Shown here one piece after another: positions 9,555-18,969 of a stretch of DNA of 64,000 nucleotides. A program made the translations under genes and the position numbers. The notes under the pieces are model-generated. The model made no database searches and was not told where the DNA came from. It saw only the letters and a list, made by a program, of their open reading frames with translations. The stretch is taken from NCBI GenBank assembly GCA_964578485.1, contig CAZODA010000003.1:86493-150492 (forward strand), written 5' to 3'. The stretch comes from CAZODA01 sp964578485. Lineage in GTDB: Bacteria > Bacteroidota > Bacteroidia > Bacteroidales > Marinilabiliaceae. Numbering within the stretch: the stretch's first letter is position 1; every line of letters starts with the position of its first letter.

Positions 9555-11687
9555 TTACTCTTTTCTCGGACTACGAGGGATCAGAACTTTTCTCGACAAC
9601 TTCAATTTTCCGGATCTCGTATCTATATCAATCAGCTTAACCTCAACCTCTTCACCTTCTTTCAAAATATCTTCCGGCTTTTCAATACGTTTCCAGTCAA
9701 TTTCAGAAATATGTAACAGGCCATCTTTTCCCGGAAGTATTTCTACAAAAGCTCCAAAAGGAACTATTGATTTTACTTTCCCTTTATAAACTTTTCCGAG
9801 TTCCGGTACTGCGACTATTGCATTGATTCTTTCAAGAGCCAAATTAATAGACTCCTTGTTATCGGCAGCAACATCTACAATTCCAAACATTCCTTCTTCA
9901 GTAATAGTAATAATACTATTTGTTGAAGCTTGAATTTCTTGGATAATTTTTCCACCCGGCCCAATAACAGCTCCTATAAGCTCCTTAGGTATCTTCAAAG
10001 TTTCAATACGTGGCGCATGTGGCTTATAATCTGACCTTGCCTCAGGAAGGGTATCCGTAATTTTTTCAAGAATATGTAATCTACCGACTCTGGCCTGCTC
10101 CAATGCTTTTTCTAGTATCTCATAAGAAAGTCCGTCAACTTTTATATCCATCTGTGCTGCAGTAATACCCTCACTTGTACCTGTAACCTTAAAATCCATA
10201 TCTCCCAAATGGTCTTCATCACCAAGAATATCTGACAATATGGTGTATTGACCGGTTTTTGGATCGGAAATTAAGCCCATGGCAATACCTGAAACAGGAC
10301 GTTTAATTTTAACACCGGCATCCATAAGGGCAAGTGTAGCTGCACAAACTGTTGCCATAGACGATGAACCATTAGACTCTAATATATCTGACATCACTCT
10401 TATAACATAAGGAATGTCTTCGGGCATCATTCTTTTTAATGCACGCATGGCAAGATTTCCATGACCAATTTCACGACGTCCTACTCCTCGGTATGGTCTA
10501 GCATCACCTGTTGAAAAAGGAGGGAAGTTATAATGCAAAAGAAAACGATCAACGCTTTTATTTAAAACATCATCAATAATTTTTTCATCTAACTTGGTAC
10601 CTAAGGTCACTGTAGTAAGTGATTGTGTTTCACCACGTGTAAAAACAGATGATCCATGAGGGCCGGGCAAGCAATCGATTTCACACCATATTGGACGGAT
10701 CTCATCCATTTTACGCCCATCGAGCCTGATATTGTCATCTAACATAAGTCGGCGAACAGCTTCCTTCTCTACATCATGATAATATTTTTTAATCAAATCA
10801 AGAGGTATCTCATCTTCTTCAACATCAGGATAATTAATTTCTATAAATTCATCAACAAGCTGTTTGAAAGCATTCAAGCGTTCATGCTTATTAGGATTAG
10901 CCTTTTTAGCAACTGCATAAACCTTGTCATAAGTATCTTTCCAGATTTTTTCACGAAGTTCTTCATCATTTTCATCATGTAAATATTCTCGAACTTCTTT
11001 TTTACCAAGCTTCTTCACTAATTCAATCTGAGCCTTACACTGCACTTTAATTGCTTCATGAGCAACTTTCATGGCCTCAAGCAAGTCAGCTTCCGATACC
11101 TCATCCATTTCGCCCTCTACCATCAAGATATTATCATAAGTTGCACCAACAATAATATCAAGATCTGCAGACTGAATTTGTGAAACAGTGGGATTAACAA
11201 TAAGCTCACCATCAACTCTGCCAACACGAACTTCAGAGATAGGGCCATTAAAAGGAATGTCGGAAACTGCAAGTGCTGCAGAAGCTGCAAGACCTGCAAG
11301 AGCATCAGGCGAGTTTTCCTTATCAGCAGAAATCAATGCAATATTAACAAAAGTTTCAGCATGAAAATCATCAGGAAATAAGGGACGTAAAGCTCTGTCA
11401 ACTATACGTGAAACTAATATTTCATAATCCGAAGGGCGTGATTCGCGCTTTTGAAAACCACCGGGGAAACGCCCAATAGCGGAAAATTTCTCTCTATATT
11501 CAACCGATAAAGGCATAAAGTCCGTACCGGGTTTAGCTTCTTCAGCAGCAACAACAGTAGCTAAAAGATAAGTATCGCCCATACGTACTACAACAGATCC
11601 ATCGGCTTGTCTTGCCAGTTTACCTGTTTCTATAATAATCGATCTGCCATCGCCTAAATCGATAATTTGTTCAATTGATTTTAACAT
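9555..11687 (-). CDS. pnp: Polynucleotide phosphorylase
   Basis: PNPase is a trimeric 3'-5' exoribonuclease that uses phosphate to degrade RNA. The 710-aa product has two RNase PH domains, with the active-site segment GDEDHLGDMDFKVTGT in the second, a KH domain (IGAVIGPGGKIIQEI) and an S1 domain (GKVKSIVPFGAFVEILPG) at the C-terminus. The length and order match bacterial PNPase. rpsO lies upstream on the same strand, as in many bacteria. The 373-bp gap to rpsO contains a long nested inverted repeat that would lie in the pnp leader. Confidence 0.97.
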   Translation of the reverse strand: MLKSIEQIIDLGDGRSIIIETGKLARQADGSVVVRMGDTYLLATVVAAEEAKPGTDFMPLSVEYREKFSAIGRFPGGFQKRESRPSDYEILVSRIVDRALRPLFPDDFHAETFVNIALISADKENSPDALAGLAASAALAVSDIPFNGPISEVRVGRVDGELIVNPTVSQIQSADLDIIVGATYDNILMVEGEMDEVSEADLLEAMKVAHEAIKVQCKAQIELVKKLGKKEVREYLHDENDEELREKIWKDTYDKVYAVAKKANPNKHERLNAFKQLVDEFIEINYPDVEEDEIPLDLIKKYYHDVEKEAVRRLMLDDNIRLDGRKMDEIRPIWCEIDCLPGPHGSSVFTRGETQSLTTVTLGTKLDEKIIDDVLNKSVDRFLLHYNFPPFSTGDARPYRGVGRREIGHGNLAMRALKRMMPEDIPYVIRVMSDILESNGSSSMATVCAATLALMDAGVKIKRPVSGIAMGLISDPKTGQYTILSDILGDEDHLGDMDFKVTGTSEGITAAQMDIKVDGLSYEILEKALEQARVGRLHILEKITDTLPEARSDYKPHAPRIETLKIPKELIGAVIGPGGKIIQEIQASTNSIITITEEGMFGIVDVAADNKESINLALERINAIVAVPELGKVYKGKVKSIVPFGAFVEILPGKDGLLHISEIDWKRIEKPEDILKEGEEVEVKLIDIDTRSGKLKLSRKVLIPRSPRKE

Positions 11688-11710
11688 AACTTGAAAATAA
11701 TATTTATGTT

Positions 11711-11807
11711 GTCAAAGATACTCAATATATGCAGACAATATAATGCCGGCAAGTAAAATAAAATACTTGTCCGGCAAAAATATTTTTTGAGTTAGTATAT
11801 CTTTGAC
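11711..11807 (-). promoter_or_regulatory. Nested inverted repeat in the pnp leader
   Basis: The outer arms GTCAAAGATACTCAA (11711-11725) and its complement, interrupted by six extra bases (11787-11807), enclose an inner hairpin GCCGGCAAGTA (11745-11755) with TACTTGTCCGGC (11764-11775). The element lies 24 bp upstream of the pnp start. The minus strand of the proximal outer arm also reads TATCTTTG (11713-11720), a -7-like box. It could be an RNA processing or autoregulatory structure, an rpsO terminator without a U-tract, or a small palindromic element. Confidence 0.55.
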
Positions 11808-12060
11808 TTTTAAGTAAATGCGATTAAAAAAAGAGGCTATCTAAGAAAAATTTTTAATTTCAGATATAAAATAAGTGCATTATCGTGCAAACTAAATTTT
11901 TAAGTTCAAAAAATAACGCGCCTATTAATAGCTTAAGTTGTCAAAATTTCTTTTTTCAACTAGCTCTGAATTCAGCCTTTATATAAAGCAAAATTATTAA
12001 GCAGCTAATATAGCTGTTGCTGAAAAAACAAATTATGAAGCAAGAACTATATTTGGAAAG
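11808..12060. other. Gene-free part of the rpsO-pnp gap
   Basis: AT-rich spacer with no open frame of interest on either strand and no clear terminator after rpsO. With the nested repeat at 11711-11807 it makes up the 373-bp gap between the two genes. Confidence 0.5.
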
Positions 12061-12330
12061 CTATCTCCGTAGTTTAAGTTCTTTAATCAACGATCTGTAG
12101 GCTTCAATGTCTTTTGCTTTTAAGTAGTCAAGCAAACGGCGACGTTTACCTACCATTTTCATTAAAGCATGCTCTGTACTAAAATCCTTTTTATTTAACT
12201 TCAAATGCTTGGTTAAATGTTCAATACGGTAAGTGAATAATGCAATCTGACTTTGGGGAGACCCTGAATCAGTTTCTGATTTACCATATTTTGAAAAGAT
12301 TTCTTTTTTTACTTCTTGATTCAAATACAT
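12061..12330 (-). CDS. rpsO: 30S ribosomal protein S15
   Basis: The 89-aa product matches S15 throughout, including GSPQSQIALFTYRIEHLTKHL and GKRRRLLDYLKAKD. S15 binds the central domain of 16S rRNA early in 30S assembly. It heads an rpsO-pnp arrangement on the minus strand. Confidence 0.98.
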   Translation of the reverse strand: MYLNQEVKKEIFSKYGKSETDSGSPQSQIALFTYRIEHLTKHLKLNKKDFSTEHALMKMVGKRRRLLDYLKAKDIEAYRSLIKELKLRR

Positions 12331-12359
12331 AATTATTCAGACTAATTTATTTTGAGCGG

Positions 12360-12390
12360 CAAAGTTATATCATTTTCAATAAAATCACAA
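12360..12390 (-). promoter_or_regulatory. Bacteroidota-type promoter of rpsO
   Basis: On the minus strand, TTG (12388-12390), 20 bases, then TAACTTTG (12360-12367). The match to TTG-N19/20-TAnnTTTG is complete and it lies 30 bp before the rpsO start. Confidence 0.65.
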
Positions 12391-12471
12391 CAGCTATTGG
12401 AGTTTAATTTTTTTTAGTGAAAAAATTATGTCTATTACAGGTAAATTCTCACTATAATATTATGCAAATCA

Positions 12472-13371
12472 TCATATTATTATATTTTTTCTGTATTGAG
12501 CCGGTGAAAAACCGGTAATCTGTTTAAAAATTCTTGAAAAATGATAACGATCAGCAAATCCGGTTTTCACTGCTACCTCATTTATTGGCGTATCAAAATG
12601 ATGTAACATAACACAAGCTACATCAATTCTTTTCTTTTTCACAAAAAGTTGTGGTGTTAAACCAATTTCCTGCTTAAAGAATCGTATAAAGCTGTTTGTT
12701 GCCATATTTGCCTTAACTGCTAAAGCATCATTATTTAAATTATCATTTAAATTTTCTTCTACATAATTTAATACTGATAAAATTCGTTTATCGCTTGAAA
12801 TTAATGACTTGCTATTTTCAAATATTTTTGACAATAATTCATTTATAAATGAATGAATTATGACATTTATTGAAAAATTGAAATTTGAATTTGCCTGAGT
12901 ATGTTCTAAATGTTCTTTAATAGCATTAATTTTATCCAACAAATTATTATCTATATCTATTTCAAATATTTCAGGGATAATATTGTCATAAGGAAAACCA
13001 ATATTGAAATGAATAAACAGATGAGAAATATAATCATTAACTTCATTTTCATTTATTCTGCCACCCTTTAAAACATATCCTTTATCAGGAATAATATTAT
13101 TGTCAATTCTTGTGGCGTATGAGGTGTTTGGCGTAATAACAATAATCTTATCAGCTGTTAGATTTAGCTCTTGGTTTTCATAAATTATTTTTGCACCTTC
13201 TTTGTCGTTGTGGTATATCCGCCAATATGGATATGACAGTTCATTAAACTCCCAATTTTTCAACCACCAGTATCTGCAACAGTGTATTTTCACACTGTAA
13301 TTCGGAAATTTTTGTAAAATATCCGATGGATCGCCTTTGTCAGGAATTTTTGGAATAATTGATGCTGCCAA
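12472..13371 (-). CDS. AraC-family transcriptional regulator
   Basis: The 299-aa protein has an N-terminal region of about 190 residues, probably a sugar-sensing cupin-type domain, and a C-terminal double helix-turn-helix (about 195-298). The second helix-turn-helix carries the family signature FADRYHFSRIFKQITGFSPAQYRK. It is transcribed divergently from fucI with a 118-bp shared gap. The position suggests that it controls the fucose genes, which is inference; Bacteroides itself uses a GntR-type regulator (FucR) for fucose, so this would be a different arrangement. Confidence 0.85.
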   Translation of the reverse strand: MAASIIPKIPDKGDPSDILQKFPNYSVKIHCCRYWWLKNWEFNELSYPYWRIYHNDKEGAKIIYENQELNLTADKIIVITPNTSYATRIDNNIIPDKGYVLKGGRINENEVNDYISHLFIHFNIGFPYDNIIPEIFEIDIDNNLLDKINAIKEHLEHTQANSNFNFSINVIIHSFINELLSKIFENSKSLISSDKRILSVLNYVEENLNDNLNNDALAVKANMATNSFIRFFKQEIGLTPQLFVKKKRIDVACVMLHHFDTPINEVAVKTGFADRYHFSRIFKQITGFSPAQYRKNIII

Positions 13372-13489
13372 ATCTCACAAATGTTAGAAACAGATACAAA
13401 TCTATGTAAAATAAACATTTTTTTCAATACAAAAAAAATGCAATTTTGTAAGACAAAGATTAAAAAGTAAAAATTAAAATTATATAGCA

Positions 13490-15277
13490 ATGGCAAATAG
13501 ATTAATTGGGGCTTTACCCAAGGTTGGTATTCGTCCTGTAATTGATGGTCGTGAAAATGGAATTCGCGAATCTTTAGAAGAGCAGGTAATGGCTTTAGCC
13601 AAGGCTGCAGCCAATTTGATTGAATCCTCACTCCGTTTTCCCGGTGGTGAAAAGCCTGAGTGTGTAATTGCTGACACTTGTATTGGTGGAGTTGCTGAAG
13701 CTGCCATGTGTGCAGAAAAATTCAGGAAAGAGGGAGTAGGCGTTTCCCTAACCGTAACTCCTTGTTGGTGTTATGGTACAGAGATAATGGATACAGACCC
13801 TCTTATTCCTAAGGCTGTATGGGGTTTTAATGGAACTGAGCGTCCCGGGGCTGTATATTTAGCGGCAGCATTGGCCGGGTATTCTCAAAAGGGTCTTCCT
13901 GCTTTTGGCATCTATGGACGTGATGTTCAGGATTCGGGGGATACAAATATTCCTGACGATGTTCGTGAGAAGATATTGCGTTTTGTAAAGTCGGGTTTAG
14001 CAGTAGCTCAAATGAGGGGTAAGTCATATCTTTCAATTGGATACAGTTCAATGGGAATAGCCGGTTCTATGGTTGATACAAATTTTATGCAGGATTATTT
14101 TGGTATCAGAACTGAGTTTGTTGAGTCGGTTGAGATTTTAAGAAGAATTGATCAAAAAATATATGATCAGGAAGAGTTTGAAAAGGCCTTGGCATGGACA
14201 AAGAAGAACTGTAAAGAAGGTAAAGATTTAAATAGTCCTGAGATGCAAGTTGATGCAGAGCGCAAGGCTTTTGAATGGGAGGCCGTTGTTAAAATGACTC
14301 TTATCTGTCGTGATATGATGATAGGCAATAAAAAGTTGGTTGAGAGAGGGTATCGTGAAGAAGGGCTTGGCAGAAATGCTATTGTAGGTGGATTTCAAGG
14401 ACAACGGCAATGGACAGATTATCAGCCAAACGCAGATTTCACTGAAGCCATATTAAATTCTTCTTTCGATTGGAACGGTATCAGGCAGCCATTTATGTTT
14501 GCAACGGAAAATGATAGTTTAAATGCTATTTCAATGCTTTTTGGTCATCTATTATCAAATCGTGCTCAACTTTTTTCCGATGTCAGAACTTTTTGGAGTC
14601 CGGAAGCTGTAAAGCGCGTAAGCGGCAAGGAATTAAAAGGAGTAGCAAAAAATGGAATAATTCATCTTATAAATTCCGGGTCAACGACTTTGGATGCCAC
14701 AGCACAACAACGTGACAGTGAAGGTAAGCCTACCATGAAACCATTCTGGGAGATAACAGAAGATGAGGTTCAAAAATGTTTGGATAATACTGTATGGCCT
14801 CAGGCTAATAGAGGATACTTCAGGGGTGGTGGTTTCTCTTCTTTATTTAAAACTGATGGCGAAATGCCTGTTACTATGTGTCGATTAAATATAGTTAAAG
14901 GCTTGGGACCGGTATTACAAATTGCTGAAGGCCAAACGGTAGTTCTACCCAATGAAGTTCATGAAATTCTTGATAAGCGCACAGATCCAACTTGGCCAAC
15001 AACTTGGTTTGTTCCACGAACCACAGCTAAGGGTGCTTTTAAAGATGTTTATACTGTTATGTCTAATTGGGGAGCAAACCATGGGGCTATAAGTTATGGG
15101 CATATTGGAGCAGATTTAATTACCTTGGCTTCCATGTTGAGAATCCCTGTTAATATGCATAATATTGACGACGATAAAATATTCAGACCAAGTGCTTGGA
15201 CAGCTTTTGGAGAAGGAAAAGAGGGCTCGGATTACAGGGCTTGTGCAAATTATGGTCCTCTATATGGGATAAAGTAA
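13490..15277 (+). CDS. fucI: L-fucose isomerase
   Basis: FucI converts L-fucose to L-fuculose in the cytoplasm, using Mn2+. The 595-aa protein starts LIGALPKVGIRPVIDGRENG, typical of the family, and is full length (FucI proteins are about 590 aa). It is the first gene of a fucose cluster and is followed after 40 bp by a sugar kinase. An AraC regulator is divergent. D-arabinose isomerase activity is common in this family and cannot be excluded. Confidence 0.96.
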   Translation: MANRLIGALPKVGIRPVIDGRENGIRESLEEQVMALAKAAANLIESSLRFPGGEKPECVIADTCIGGVAEAAMCAEKFRKEGVGVSLTVTPCWCYGTEIMDTDPLIPKAVWGFNGTERPGAVYLAAALAGYSQKGLPAFGIYGRDVQDSGDTNIPDDVREKILRFVKSGLAVAQMRGKSYLSIGYSSMGIAGSMVDTNFMQDYFGIRTEFVESVEILRRIDQKIYDQEEFEKALAWTKKNCKEGKDLNSPEMQVDAERKAFEWEAVVKMTLICRDMMIGNKKLVERGYREEGLGRNAIVGGFQGQRQWTDYQPNADFTEAILNSSFDWNGIRQPFMFATENDSLNAISMLFGHLLSNRAQLFSDVRTFWSPEAVKRVSGKELKGVAKNGIIHLINSGSTTLDATAQQRDSEGKPTMKPFWEITEDEVQKCLDNTVWPQANRGYFRGGGFSSLFKTDGEMPVTMCRLNIVKGLGPVLQIAEGQTVVLPNEVHEILDKRTDPTWPTTWFVPRTTAKGAFKDVYTVMSNWGANHGAISYGHIGADLITLASMLRIPVNMHNIDDDKIFRPSAWTAFGEGKEGSDYRACANYGPLYGIK

Positions 15278-15317
15278 AGAATATTACATAGAAAGTGTTA
15301 AAGGTGTTGATTTTATT

Positions 15318-16784
15318 ATGAGTAAAAATAAAATTGCAATAGTTTTTGACATAGGTGCTTCTAATGCAAGAGTTGTTGCCATTGATACAGGTGGAACAAT
15401 TCTTGCTATAGACTCAAAAGCTAATGAAGTTGACGATGATCCACATTACAAAAATGGAAAAATATGGGATATCGATAAGTTATGGGAAAAGTTGTCTCAT
15501 TCATCTAGAGAAGTGATGAAGCGTATTGATCCTCAAAAAATTGCAGGTGTCACAATCACCACTTTCGGTGTAGATGGTACATTTATAGATAAAGAGGGGA
15601 AGCTTTTATATCCTGTAATTTCATGGCAATGTACACGCACAGAAAATATGCTGGAAAAGATAAAAGATAAAATCTCACTTGAAGAAATATACTCTAAAAG
15701 CGCTGTTTATCCCTATGCCTTTAATACTATAAATAAATTTATTTGGTTTAAAGAAAACAGGCCTGATATAATTGAGAAGGCCGACAAGTTCATTTTTATG
15801 CCCTCGCTTTTGGCATTAAAATTAACAGGAGTAGCAAAAAATGATTACACCATGATTGGCACTTCTATGATGAATGATTTGGCAAAACGACACATCTCAT
15901 CGAAAATATTTAGTGCACTTGAAATTCCGGAATCTATCTTTGGCAATTTTGGAGAACCGGGTGATATGGTAGGTTTTGTGACAGAAAAAGCATCCCAAGA
16001 GACCGGGCTTCCGGAGAAATTACCGCTATTTTTGGCCGGTCACGACTCACAGTTTGCTGTTTTTGGCTCAGGAGCTGAACTCAATCAGCCGGTTTTAAGC
16101 TCCGGCACCTGGGAGGTTATACTTAGCAGAAGCAATTCTTTTAATAGTACACAATCATCATTGGATTTGTGTCTTACCACTGAGGCAGATCCAATACCCG
16201 GTGTATATAACATTGGACAAAACTGGCTTGGAGCGGGAGTATTAGAATGGTTCTCAGACCACTTTTATCCAAATCTTGAGGGTGACGAGCTTTATGAAAA
16301 AATGATTGCTGATGCCGAAAAAGTAAGTCCCGGAGCAGGTGACATAACTGTTAATCCAGCCTTTTATAAGGACAGCTTAAGTTCAAAGGGAGGGGTAATA
16401 AGAGGTTTAACTCTTGATACTAAACCGGCTATGCTTTATCGGGCTTTCTTAGAGGGTTTATCCTTTAGATTACGTGAAGGATTAGAAGCAATTGAAAATG
16501 CAGGAAGCTTTAAAGCTGAAAAGATTATTTGCGTTGGTGGTGGTTCTAAAAACAGACTTTGGAATCAAATAAGGGCTGATGTTACCGGGCTTCCTATTGT
16601 TACTATTGCACAAAAAGAAACAACAGTTCTTGGAGCATCATTCTTTGTTTTTGCAGCTGCATCTGTTTCAAAATCTGCTGTAGAAAGCAGAAAAAAAGTA
16701 GATTATTCTTCAACAACTTTTAAGCCCTCCAAAAATAAAGATCTTTATAATCGATTATATGTAAAATATAAATCAAGTAAATAA
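15318..16784 (+). CDS. fucK: FGGY-family kinase, probable L-fuculokinase
   Basis: This 488-aa FGGY carbohydrate kinase would phosphorylate L-fuculose at O1. The N-terminal phosphate-binding segment is IVFDIGASNARVVAID, and the C-terminal ATPase domain has ICVGGGSKNRLWNQIRADVTG. The sequence resembles the rhamnulokinase-like kinases that serve as fuculokinases in Bacteroidota, so rhamnulokinase is the main alternative. Its place 40 bp after fucI decides for fuculose. No L-fuculose-1-phosphate aldolase gene is present in the window. Confidence 0.85.
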   Translation: MSKNKIAIVFDIGASNARVVAIDTGGTILAIDSKANEVDDDPHYKNGKIWDIDKLWEKLSHSSREVMKRIDPQKIAGVTITTFGVDGTFIDKEGKLLYPVISWQCTRTENMLEKIKDKISLEEIYSKSAVYPYAFNTINKFIWFKENRPDIIEKADKFIFMPSLLALKLTGVAKNDYTMIGTSMMNDLAKRHISSKIFSALEIPESIFGNFGEPGDMVGFVTEKASQETGLPEKLPLFLAGHDSQFAVFGSGAELNQPVLSSGTWEVILSRSNSFNSTQSSLDLCLTTEADPIPGVYNIGQNWLGAGVLEWFSDHFYPNLEGDELYEKMIADAEKVSPGAGDITVNPAFYKDSLSSKGGVIRGLTLDTKPAMLYRAFLEGLSFRLREGLEAIENAGSFKAEKIICVGGGSKNRLWNQIRADVTGLPIVTIAQKETTVLGASFFVFAAASVSKSAVESRKKVDYSSTTFKPSKNKDLYNRLYVKYKSSK

Positions 16785-16906
16785 TAGCAGGCATATAACC
16801 AGATTTTCCTGATTTCTCCCAGCAAATAGCAAACACATCTTCTCGTCCTTTAAATAGGGAACGGAAAGTATTTATTTGAGATTTGAGATTCGTTGTTCAT
16901 TTTCCA

Positions 16907-17749
16907 TTACTTTAATTTCTGATTTAGGATTTGAAAGCAATCTACAATGTCATCAAATTTGACTTTATTTGTCTCTACAATCTGGTTAAACAGAATACTG
17001 TCTTCTTTTAAATTTATCTCTGTTTCCATAATTGCTTTTAATTTTGCTTTATTGCTGTTATTGTCAGCTAAGAGCTTGTTAATATCAATACCTAATAACG
17101 ATGCACCAGCCTTTGTTATGATAAAACTTTCTATTTCATACACTTCTAAATAATGCTCCATAACTGCTCTTTTTTCGTGGATATTGAGATAGTTCTGAAG
17201 AATAAATCCCATATCGTCAGCATCTTTATTCCCTTTATGATATCTGTCTTTCCAAGCAACCAATTTTAAAATAAAAATTCCTGCTAATGAAACAATATCA
17301 ATTTCCAGTGTATCATCTATCTTCACTCTGACTAAATCTTTTTCAGCTTCTTCAAAACCCAGAACTGTCATTGCAAAAGACTCGTCTGGTGGCCAAAAAA
17401 TTTTGTCATCTGCAGTTGAAATTCCACCATACGGAACTATATCTAACTGAAAATAATTCAGATATAAAAATCGTTGTTGTTGCCTTGGATCTTTTTTAAA
17501 ATCAGACAGTTGCGTGATTTCTTTTTCAATAGTTTCAAATTCTTCCCATTTATCCACAGCTATGGCAATATCAATATCTTGCGTTCTTCGCCCGGGTTTT
17601 TTTCGGTGAAGTTCCATAATGATATCACGTGCCATTGCCCCAATGATAAAGAACTTGATTTCCAATTTTTGAAATACCGGAATCAGCTCATCCAACAGTT
17701 TTTTTAGTAATGAATGTTCTAATTTCTCGCTTGAAATGTTATAAGCCAT
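16907..17749 (-). CDS. AbiEii/MenA-like nucleotidyltransferase toxin
   Basis: The 280-aa protein has a minimal nucleotidyltransferase active site: Gly37-Ala-Met-Ala-Arg41 followed by QDIDI with Asp58 and Asp60. This is the pattern of AbiEii toxins of type IV toxin-antitoxin systems, which add nucleotides to tRNA or other targets and arrest growth. The start overlaps the upstream gene by 11 bp, so the two are translationally coupled. The pair sits on the minus strand between fucK and fucU, which are both on the plus strand. Biochemical activity is inferred from the family. Confidence 0.82.
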   Translation of the reverse strand: MAYNISSEKLEHSLLKKLLDELIPVFQKLEIKFFIIGAMARDIIMELHRKKPGRRTQDIDIAIAVDKWEEFETIEKEITQLSDFKKDPRQQQRFLYLNYFQLDIVPYGGISTADDKIFWPPDESFAMTVLGFEEAEKDLVRVKIDDTLEIDIVSLAGIFILKLVAWKDRYHKGNKDADDMGFILQNYLNIHEKRAVMEHYLEVYEIESFIITKAGASLLGIDINKLLADNNSNKAKLKAIMETEINLKEDSILFNQIVETNKVKFDDIVDCFQILNQKLK

Positions 17750-18722
17750 TTTCTAAAATTAGTTTAGCTGTTTCTATATTTCTATTGTTTCCGGTTCCTA
17801 ATAAATCTGCATATATCACTAAAGGAGGAGCTGTTTTGCGATTTCTTAAATCCAGATCGTCTGTCCAAAATTTGCTATATAAATCAATATTCCCATATTC
17901 ATCAGGAACGAGTTTTAGCTCTTTTGCAATTCTGATTATTTCTTCGTTGGTATAGATGATGTAATCATGGGGCTTTAAGCGTCCTGTCAACAATTCTCCA
18001 CCGGGTTCACCTCCAAAATACAGTTGCAAGTCACTGTTGCTTAAAATACTATTCACATTAAACTCACTTTCTAAAGCTCTCATTTTCTTTCTGAAAGAAC
18101 GAGGTTTTAAAAGTTCATTGTAAGCGATTACCCAACGCTCAATGATTTCATCTTGATTTTTTAGAACCTTTTTATTTTTTGTTTTTAATAAATAATGACT
18201 TTCCTCTAACTCTTTGAAAATATTACTTACAGATCCCAAAGCAATACCTGCTTTTTCTGCTAATTCTCTATAAGAAAATTGTAGTGTCTCAGGATTAGAG
18301 ATTAGTAGTAGAAGTAATTTTAGACCTGCCTCCTGAAAAGCTCGGGTTTGATTTGTTTTTTTATTGATTTTTGCTTTCTTCCCTTCTATATTTACAAAAA
18401 AATTCTTTGTCTTGATAAAAGCATTCCCTGAAGCATCAAGATAATTGATGTTATTTTGTTTAAGCTCTTCTGCTGTTTTTTTAGTCAGATAGTCAGCAAT
18501 GACAATATTGTTTTTTGAAGGATTAATATCCTTCAAAGCAGACATAATGATGCCATAATTTGCGTTTTTAGCATTCTTTTTAGCAATGCCATAGAAGGTC
18601 TCCTTGTTAATTTGAAGCACCACATCATAGATTTCCCTAACACTTTCAATAGCAATAGGGATCCCTGTTGATTCTTCTAAAGCAGCAATGGCTTCATATA
18701 CAAAATCGTTGTCCTTATACAT
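17739..18722 (-). CDS. AbiEi-family antitoxin/repressor (type IV TA)
   Basis: This 327-aa protein matches the longer AbiEi antitoxin type. An N-terminal region of about 130 residues is followed by a winged helix (about 140-185: SYRELAEKAGIALGSVSNIFKELEES) and a C-terminal domain with YFGGEPGGELLTGRLKPHDY. AbiEi proteins counteract the nucleotidyltransferase toxin and repress their own promoter by binding inverted repeats. A symmetrical four-site operator lies directly upstream (18727-18779). The gene overlaps the toxin gene by 11 bp. Confidence 0.82.
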   Translation of the reverse strand: MYKDNDFVYEAIAALEESTGIPIAIESVREIYDVVLQINKETFYGIAKKNAKNANYGIIMSALKDINPSKNNIVIADYLTKKTAEELKQNNINYLDASGNAFIKTKNFFVNIEGKKAKINKKTNQTRAFQEAGLKLLLLLISNPETLQFSYRELAEKAGIALGSVSNIFKELEESHYLLKTKNKKVLKNQDEIIERWVIAYNELLKPRSFRKKMRALESEFNVNSILSNSDLQLYFGGEPGGELLTGRLKPHDYIIYTNEEIIRIAKELKLVPDEYGNIDLYSKFWTDDLDLRNRKTAPPLVIYADLLGTGNNRNIETAKLILENGL

Positions 18723-18726
18723 CTCA

Positions 18727-18779
18727 TGTTCATTAAAATTAAGTGTTCAGCAGGAATGAACATTCAAAAATAATGAACA
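18727..18779. promoter_or_regulatory. Four-site symmetrical operator of the AbiE-like module
   Basis: TGTTCATT (18727), TGTTCA (18744), AATGAACA (18755) and AATGAACA (18772) are spaced 17 bp apart within each orientation and are exactly symmetrical about base 18753. The element ends 5 bp from the antitoxin start. Known AbiEi proteins autoregulate through paired inverted repeats. Confidence 0.7.
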
Positions 18780-18896
18780 AAAATAAATTAGGCAAGTATT
18801 TAGAGAAAAAAGATATTCTATTCTTTTAACACCATTAAAAAACTTACGTTTGCTACATTATCATAAAACAGCTGTAACTTCTTTATTAAAAAATGC

Positions 18897-18928
18897 TTTG
18901 TCCTTAATTATTCTTTAATGTATTTTTG
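18897..18928 (+). promoter_or_regulatory. Bacteroidota-type promoter of fucU
   Basis: TTTG (18897-18900), 20 bases, then TATTTTTG (18921-18928), 42 bp before the fucU start. It shows that fucU-fucP can be transcribed independently of fucI-fucK despite the inserted toxin-antitoxin pair. Confidence 0.6.
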
Positions 18929-18969
18929 CTGATACTTTATTTTAAAGTTACATACAAAATAAATTTACA

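Noticed and set aside
13290..13631. 113-codon minus-strand ORF spanning the AraC/fucI gap
   Set aside because: It overlaps the starts of two well-supported divergent genes in other frames and has no family features.
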